Shown: piece after piece, positions 27,670 through 32,244 of the stretch
How positions within the stretch are numbered: position 1 is the stretch's first letter
Layout of the letters: the number at the start of each line of letters is the position of its first letter
Assembly (NCBI GenBank): GCA_902500805.1
Contig: CABVSA010000041.1
Span: 1 to 32,244, forward strand
DNA: 32,244 bases
Source: an uncultured Nitrospira sp.
GTDB taxonomy: Bacteria; Nitrospirota; Nitrospiria; Nitrospirales; Nitrospiraceae
Reading direction: 5' to 3'
The notes under the pieces: generated by a model
Database searches by the model: none
Told to the model about the DNA's origin: nothing
What the model saw: the letters and a program-made list of their open reading frames with translations, nothing else
Program-made: the position numbers and the translations under genes

Positions 27670-28941
27670 ATGAATTTCCATTGGATGTTAAACCTACCTT
27701 CTCTCGTTACGATCTCCCTGCTGACGTGGTCTCATCCTATAGCCGCCATGGAAACCGCTGTCGTAGCCGAAGCACATTATGCAATGGGCGATAGCGACAC
27801 CCTTGCTACAGCAGAGGAGCGGGTGCTCCAGCGAGCCCAACGTAAGGCAGTGGAGGAAGCTGGGCTATACATTGAATCTACTTTTCTAGATAGAGAGAAA
27901 ACCGAGGCCGGAACGAGCCTCCAGATGAGCTCGTTGGAGATCCGGACTATCGCTGGGGCGATCACGAAGACTGAAATACTTGAGTCTCGTCGCACCTTCG
28001 CAAATGACCATCCTAACTTTTATGTCCGGATCCGCGCGATCGTCGATCTGGATAGCCTCAAGGCAGCGGTTCGAAAATGGCACTCGGAACAGCGCCTCTC
28101 CGAACACTATCATCACCTTCAAAAAGAAAATGCCTCGCTCAAGGCCCAGCTTGAAACTCTTAGAGTCTCACCAGCGGGAGTGCGAACCCTAATGGTCGAA
28201 CCCGTCAGCCTTCATAATAAAACTCAAGCGCAAGCCAGGACTTTGATCGAGAGAGCGATGGCGCTTCAGGATCTCCCCCTAAGGCTCCAGTTGACCTCTC
28301 GGGCAGCTGTACTGACGCCCCAGTCTATCAGCCCACTGATTCTCCGCGGCCAAACCTATCTGAGCCTCGCATCCGTTGCCCATTCGAACAAGACTCGGCC
28401 AAGTGGATACTCTGAGTATATCGACAATGCGCGAATGGATTTTGACCGTGCACTCCTTATTGCCCCCCACAACACCTGGGCTCTTCTTGGCAAAGGTGAT
28501 GTCGATACGTGGCTGAATCGTCATCACGAAGCCATGCGTTCGTTCGAGCGAGTACTGGAATTGGACCCCTTCTTTGATCTTGCAAGACTCCGGCTGATCA
28601 CCTTATATACTGCAGAGGCTAGAAAACTAGTGGCTCTCGGACAGTTGTCCGCTGCCCTCGCCTTCTTACAAAAGTGCCTCCCGGCCCACCTGCACGACAG
28701 CTGGATTCCCTACCAAAGGGAATCATATTTTCTCAGAAGCACAATCTATCAGCACTTGAAGCAACCAGCCCTCGCAATTGAGGATCTCAGTACAATCTTA
28801 AGAGTTGACCCATCAGATACGCGCGCCTTGCAGGCAAGGGCCCAACTCTACCAAGATGCGTTGCTGGGGAATTCTGCCAAGACCGACTTTTCTCAGGCCT
28901 GCAAACTCGGATCGATGATAGCCTGCAATCAACTGCCATAG
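27670..28941 (+). CDS. Exported TPR-repeat protein with an LPP20/FlgT-N-like domain
   Basis: The start at ATG 27670 gives a 423-residue protein with a signal peptide (MNFHWMLNLPSLVTISLLTW, cleavage probably after AIAA-like SHPIAA), so it is probably periplasmic. Residues about 30-130 resemble the LPP20/FlgT N-terminal type: an Ala-rich helix ERVLQRAQRKAVEEAGLYIE, then IRTIAGAITKTEIL and FYVRIRAIVDLDSL. A short coiled coil (HHLQKENASLKAQLETLRV) follows. The C-terminal half holds at least three TPR units, for example ALLGKGDVDTWLNRHHEAMR and the repeats near residues 340-400. It probably works as a protein-interaction scaffold in the envelope. The exact role is unknown. Confidence 0.85.
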   Translation: MNFHWMLNLPSLVTISLLTWSHPIAAMETAVVAEAHYAMGDSDTLATAEERVLQRAQRKAVEEAGLYIESTFLDREKTEAGTSLQMSSLEIRTIAGAITKTEILESRRTFANDHPNFYVRIRAIVDLDSLKAAVRKWHSEQRLSEHYHHLQKENASLKAQLETLRVSPAGVRTLMVEPVSLHNKTQAQARTLIERAMALQDLPLRLQLTSRAAVLTPQSISPLILRGQTYLSLASVAHSNKTRPSGYSEYIDNARMDFDRALLIAPHNTWALLGKGDVDTWLNRHHEAMRSFERVLELDPFFDLARLRLITLYTAEARKLVALGQLSAALAFLQKCLPAHLHDSWIPYQRESYFLRSTIYQHLKQPALAIEDLSTILRVDPSDTRALQARAQLYQDALLGNSAKTDFSQACKLGSMIACNQLP

Positions 28942-29012
28942 AGGATATGCCCGAGGCGAATCATTCTTCATTCTCGGAGGATTAGCCCCTTCGTGCTCTC
29001 GCCGAGCCTTCG

Positions 29013-29042
29013 TTGACAATCTAAATGATCGACACCTATAAT
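29013..29042 (+). promoter_or_regulatory. Full-consensus sigma-70 promoter of the oxidoreductase operon
   Basis: TTGACA (29013-29018) and TATAAT (29037-29042) both match the consensus perfectly with an 18-bp spacer. The start is expected near 29049. Such a strong promoter suits a central metabolic enzyme needed in large amount. Confidence 0.75.
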
Positions 29043-29187
29043 GAACTGTCCTCGCTAGTGTTATCGTGTCCTCCCAATTTGTGACTAGAAAGGGCAAAAG
29101 ACCTAAATCATCTGACTCGGCAGTGCCCCGAAATCTCCTTCCCGTGGGGCTTCTGTGGTCTTGCGGAGGGGTAGGAAAGAGCTTAAA

Positions 29188-29204
29188 GTGGTTAAGCGAA
29201 CCAC
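29188..29204. repeat. Perfect inverted repeat in the leader of the oxidoreductase operon
   Basis: GTGGTT (29188-29193) and AACCAC (29199-29204) flank a 5-nt spacer. It lies about 140 nt downstream of the predicted transcription start and 60 nt before the first gene. It could be an mRNA hairpin or a protein-binding site; which one cannot be told. Confidence 0.4.
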
Positions 29205-29263
29205 GTGCATAAAAAATGGTGTTTTTTCATAAACCTTTATTTTCATTCGGAGTGTAGGTTGCG

Positions 29264-29899
29264 ATGAGTGACTATCGTGTGCTTCCAGGCCCCGAACACT
29301 TTCTTCCCCCGGCTGCAGCAAGTATGGGAATTCGCTTGCCCAATCCAGGAGAAGCTCATATTAATGGTGTCATCACTTCAGAAGATAAGGCCTATGAAGA
29401 GGCTGCTCGCCAATTTTTGATGGCCAAGGTTCCAACTATCTTCCCAGGACCGCTCGTTCTATGGGCGTGGAATGAGAAGGCTGCTAAGAAAGCCACGGCT
29501 GTTCGCCATCTCTTTAATACTCTTAAGGAATGCGTCCAGCCAGGGCAAAAACCGATGCTGATTCCTATGCCAGACTATCGGCCCAAATATCCCAAGATCA
29601 ATCCAGAAGTTGAGATCAACCCGAATCACCCGAATTTGACAATCTGGCATAATAAAATCGATTGTTGCATGTTCATCGGCGTCCATTGCCACCAGGCCAA
29701 TCTATCACTCAAGATCATTCGTGGAGGCACCTCCTGCTATACCATCGCCATGTGTGCCCAGGCGGGTCATGAAGACGCAATGCTCTCATTCCGCGATGCC
29801 TCGGTCGAGAAGATTATGAGATTAGCCGATACTGTAAAACGATTGAAAGGGACGGTCCAACCACGGCTGACATCAGCCAAGAACGGGGCTTCAAGTTAA
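29264..29899 (+). CDS. Accessory (epsilon-like) subunit of 2-oxoacid:ferredoxin oxidoreductase; CO-dehydrogenase beta/ACS epsilon-like
   Basis: First gene of the oxidoreductase operon, 211 residues. The middle part (AKVPTIFPGPLVLWAWNEKA, then AAKKATAVRHLF) and the later VRHLFNTL, NLTIWHNKIDCCMFIGVHCH and KIIRGGTSCYTIAMCAQAG look like the Rossmann-type CO-dehydrogenase beta / acetyl-CoA synthase epsilon family. That family call is from memory of the pattern, not a search. At least five Cys cluster at about residues 130-165 (DCC, VHC, SC, MC), but no ferredoxin-type CxxCxxC motif is present. The second gene has its own AAGGAGG site 44 bp downstream. A five-subunit oxidoreductase with an epsilon subunit is known in Hydrogenobacter; equivalence is inferred. 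Confidence 0.7.
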   Translation: MSDYRVLPGPEHFLPPAAASMGIRLPNPGEAHINGVITSEDKAYEEAARQFLMAKVPTIFPGPLVLWAWNEKAAKKATAVRHLFNTLKECVQPGQKPMLIPMPDYRPKYPKINPEVEINPNHPNLTIWHNKIDCCMFIGVHCHQANLSLKIIRGGTSCYTIAMCAQAGHEDAMLSFRDASVEKIMRLADTVKRLKGTVQPRLTSAKNGASS

Positions 29900-29943
29900 C
29901 TGCTTGCCCCTTCGAACGATAGTACGACAAGGAGGCTGAACTT

Positions 29944-31155
29944 ATGGCGGATACACACTCAATCATTGGAACCAAAAATAAAAAAGGCCAGACCTATACA
30001 GATACCTGGAAAATGATGAACGAGGCGCCGCGGACGCCTTCCTTCTATACAGGTAGCGAAGTCATCAAAGAAGCCATCCGTCGGGCAAGCTGCGATGTCA
30101 TGATCGCCTACCCAATCACGCCGCAGAGTGAAGCTGCGGCATTAATCGGCGAATTATTCGCCGAAGGCTATATCGGAGACTACTTCCGTGGAGAGAGCGA
30201 GTTTGCCGTGATGTCGCAATGTGCAGGAGCTGCATTCGGTGGAGCCCGCGTGTTTACAACAACAGCAGGCCCTGGCACCATGCGAGCCATGGAAAATTTT
30301 CCGATGTGGTCTGGTGCCCGGTTGCCGATTCAAATGATTGTGACGTGTCGAGGGATCAACTCACCGCTGTCAATTCAACCGGATACTCTTGAAATTGCGT
30401 ATCTTCTGAATACTGGTATGTTGGTGTGGCATGCGGAAACTGCTCAAGACTTTTTCGATTGGATCCTGAAGGGGTACATCGTGTCTGAAGAGCCTGATGT
30501 CCACCTCCCACTCGCTCTATGTTGTGACGGATTTTTTGTCACGCATACAAAGGACGTGGTGAACCTCACACCCGCGGACATGTGCCTTCCACCGTATGAC
30601 CCCTATCGATCACCCGTGCCATGTATGGATATGGAATGTCCTCCCGTGCGCATGATGCGTGATCCGTTCGTGATGAAGAGCAACTACATCAGCTACGCAA
30701 CACATGCCAGCTGGCAGCAGGAAATCTGGGCCGCTGTTGAACGTTCACGTAAGCACACGATCCATTGGTTGAATGGCCTGATCGATACGGAGAATACGGA
30801 CGCGGACATCGTAATTGTGGCTTCAGGTACGGCTGTTTCACAAGGCCGTGAGGCCATCCGCATGCTGGAAGACGAAGGCGTGCGATGCGGCCTTGTAAAG
30901 GTGAAGGCACTCCGCCCGTGGCCCGAGGAAGAGATTCGACAGGCTACCAAGAACGCAAAACACATCTTTGTACCTGAGTTCAATGTGACCGGATGGCTGG
31001 CCAAAGAAATTCGCGCTACAGTTCCGAACTCCCAGCGTGTCCATGCGGGCCCGCACGTCTGCGGCGGAATGACCATGCCGCCAGAAATTATCGTATCGGA
31101 AATCAAGACCGCCCTAGGGATGAAAACCTTCTCCATGGCTGGTCGTGGAAGCTGA
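29944..31155 (+). CDS. 2-oxoacid:ferredoxin oxidoreductase, alpha subunit
   Basis: The alpha subunit holds the pyrimidine-binding half of the TPP site. The 403-residue protein has a 40-residue N-terminal extension, then the family start with MIAYPITPQSEAAALIGELF. This is followed by GESEFAVMSQCAGAAFGGAR, TTTAGPGTMRAMENFPMWSG and INSPLSIQPD. The second domain (about 280-400) carries DADIVIVASGTAVSQGRE and VKVKALRPWPEEEI, the transketolase C-terminal-like fold. Related subunits are PorA (pyruvate) and KorA/OorA (2-oxoglutarate). Substrate cannot be decided from these motifs, so no symbol is given. AAGGAGG lies 8 nt ahead of the ATG. Confidence 0.9.
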   Translation: MADTHSIIGTKNKKGQTYTDTWKMMNEAPRTPSFYTGSEVIKEAIRRASCDVMIAYPITPQSEAAALIGELFAEGYIGDYFRGESEFAVMSQCAGAAFGGARVFTTTAGPGTMRAMENFPMWSGARLPIQMIVTCRGINSPLSIQPDTLEIAYLLNTGMLVWHAETAQDFFDWILKGYIVSEEPDVHLPLALCCDGFFVTHTKDVVNLTPADMCLPPYDPYRSPVPCMDMECPPVRMMRDPFVMKSNYISYATHASWQQEIWAAVERSRKHTIHWLNGLIDTENTDADIVIVASGTAVSQGREAIRMLEDEGVRCGLVKVKALRPWPEEEIRQATKNAKHIFVPEFNVTGWLAKEIRATVPNSQRVHAGPHVCGGMTMPPEIIVSEIKTALGMKTFSMAGRGS

Positions 31156-31208
31156 GACCCTTGAACTTCGAACCTGTGCGCCCTAACAAGCGATACTGAG
31201 GAGGATAT

Positions 31209-32117
31209 ATGAGCAAAGAGCGTATACAAATCTCCGAAGCCTTATACGACATCATGCCGTCTGACTATCAAGACCTTGTGAAGAGTGCAACCTACGGCAA
31301 AGAAGATCGTGGGTGGAAAGATATCGGAACTTCAAAGGAACTGATTGAACAGCACTCACTATGTGCTGGGTGTCCAGAATCAATGGCCTTCCGATACATT
31401 TTAGCTTCGCTGCCGAATCCAGAAGATACGGTAATGGTCGGGTCCACCGGCTGTACAAGCTTGGTCTTCCCGATGGTTGCCGTCCATAACATCCATTCGC
31501 TGTTCGGCAATCAGAACGCAATCGCATCCGGCCTGAAACGTGCGCTCAGTGTTCGATTCCCCGGCAGAGTGAAAGATGTCGTAGTCCTTGCTGGTGACGG
31601 AGCCACCGTCGACATCGGCTTGGATATGACCTTACAGGCCTGGTTCCGTCAGGAAAAGTTCACCACGATCTGCTTCGATAACGAACTCTACGCCAACACT
31701 GGCGGCCAAGAAAGTGGGCTGATGCAGAAAGGGTTTGTAGCAAAGATGGCTCCGGTTGGTAAGCTATTCGATAAGGTACGGCTACCTGAGATCGCCCGCG
31801 AGTCCGGGTGCCATTATGTTGTCAATTGCACAGTCAGCAAGCCATCGCTCGTTGAAAAGGTCATCCGAAATGCAGTGCATGTCGCCCGAGAAATCGGCCC
31901 GACCTATCTCCAGCTTTATACGCCATGCATTCTTGAAATTGGCAAGAACAGCATGGAGGGGTTACAGGAAATGCGCGATTCGGAAAAACCAGCAGAACGG
32001 TTTGCGTACAAGGAGTACATCAGCGAACCAGCTAAACAATTGCTAGCCGAATTGGCAGCCAAGGATAAAGAGCGGAAAGCAGCAGCCAAGCAACTAGCAG
32101 GACAAGCTTCTGCATAG
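31209..32117 (+). CDS. 2-oxoacid:ferredoxin oxidoreductase, beta subunit (TPP and Fe-S)
   Basis: Binds the diphosphate of TPP and one [4Fe-4S] cluster. The TPP motif runs from GDGATVDIGLD (about residue 128) to FDNELYANTGGQ (about 157). Cluster ligands are Cys52 and Cys55 (LCAGCPES), Cys82 (TGCTSL) and probably the Cys near 206 (VVNCTVSKP), the four-Cys pattern of PorB-type subunits. The 302-residue length fits. The C-terminal tail is rich in Lys and Ala. GAGGAGG lies 5 nt ahead of the ATG, 53 bp after the alpha gene. No separate promoter was seen. Confidence 0.93.
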   Translation: MSKERIQISEALYDIMPSDYQDLVKSATYGKEDRGWKDIGTSKELIEQHSLCAGCPESMAFRYILASLPNPEDTVMVGSTGCTSLVFPMVAVHNIHSLFGNQNAIASGLKRALSVRFPGRVKDVVVLAGDGATVDIGLDMTLQAWFRQEKFTTICFDNELYANTGGQESGLMQKGFVAKMAPVGKLFDKVRLPEIARESGCHYVVNCTVSKPSLVEKVIRNAVHVAREIGPTYLQLYTPCILEIGKNSMEGLQEMRDSEKPAERFAYKEYISEPAKQLLAELAAKDKERKAAAKQLAGQASA

Positions 32118-32135
32118 TTTAGACCGGAGGCAGAC

Positions 32136-32244
32136 ATGATTAAAAGACGATTGAACATCCGGATGTCGGGCTTAGGCGGACAGGGTGCGGTTACAGCAGC
32201 ACATGTCTTGGCCATGGCTGCGAACCGAGATGGTAAGTTCTCCA
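32136..32244 (+). CDS. 2-oxoacid:ferredoxin oxidoreductase, gamma subunit (partial, cut by window edge)
   Basis: The ATG at 32136 has CGGAGG 5-6 nt upstream. The visible 36 codons begin MIKRRLNIRMSGLGGQGAVT and continue AAHVLAMAANRDGKFS. The GxGGQGAVTAAHVLA motif is the start of the gamma (PorG/KorC) domain. It follows the beta gene by 18 bp. The rest, and any delta (ferredoxin) subunit, lie outside the window. Confidence 0.9.
   Translation, partial: MIKRRLNIRMSGLGGQGAVTAAHVLAMAANRDGKFS

Larger units (their letters stand above)
28942..29263. other. Intergenic region with promoter and leader of the oxidoreductase operon
   Basis: Carries the consensus promoter at 29013-29042 and a leader of about 215 nt. 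The leader contains a possible hairpin GCCCC (29125-29129) / GGGGC (29146-29150). It also has a perfect inverted repeat GTGGTT/AACCAC at 29188-29204 and an A/T-rich stretch near 29210-29240. No coding frame was supported. Confidence 0.6.

Overview
The window reads as a piece of chromosome from an autotrophic bacterium of the Nitrospira type (phylum Nitrospirota). This is inference. It rests on a 2-oxoacid:ferredoxin oxidoreductase operon that includes an extra subunit resembling the CO-dehydrogenase beta / acetyl-CoA synthase epsilon family, on the protein sequences of the ilv, his and rho clusters, and on the absence of any mobile DNA. No CRISPR array, insertion sequence, prophage or integrase was seen. 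Almost everything from about 26.4 kb back to position 1 is on the minus strand, with one exception (rnhC). From 26.8 kb to the right edge everything is on the plus strand.

Layout, left to right. Positions 1-4615: an ilvB-ilvH-ilvC-psd-pssA operon (minus) joining branched-chain amino-acid synthesis to phosphatidylethanolamine synthesis, with a good sigma-70-type promoter ahead of ilvB; pssA is cut by the window edge. Positions 4691-5161: the RNase P RNA gene (minus) with its promoter. Positions 5196-6062: an M48 metalloprotease lipoprotein (minus). Positions 6105-6863: a short RNase HIII (plus) with its own promoter. Positions 6890-8722: a GH13 branching-enzyme-like protein (minus), followed by about 940 bp of sparse DNA with two possible small ORFs. 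Positions 9665-14837: COG1579 zinc-ribbon protein, a CAT-anticodon tRNA, rpoD, dnaG and a HIT-family hydrolase (minus).

Positions 14909-21457: the histidine genes, in transcription order hisG-hisD-hisB, a 363-bp gap, then hisH, a small lipoprotein gene, hisA, hisF and hisIE. Positions 21467-26379: rho, rpmE, a perfect terminator hairpin, prfA, prmC and murA, leading without a break into hisG. Many neighbours overlap by 4-8 bp, so translational coupling is likely (psd/pssA, hisG/hisD, hisD/hisB, hisH/lipoprotein, prmC/murA).

Positions 26706-26734 hold a strong promoter for rho with a leader of about 320 nt. The plus-strand right arm holds a DUF2203 protein, a YciI-like protein and a secreted TPR protein that may be translated from a leaderless mRNA. 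It ends with the oxidoreductase operon: epsilon-like, alpha, beta and the start of gamma, driven by a full-consensus promoter with a leader of about 215 nt. This enzyme would make or use pyruvate or 2-oxoglutarate with reduced ferredoxin, as in the reductive TCA cycle.

The items most worth a second look are the extra subunit and long leader of the oxidoreductase operon, the lipoprotein embedded in the his operon, the terminator directly in front of prfA, the leaderless candidate, and the RNase HIII lacking its N-terminal domain.
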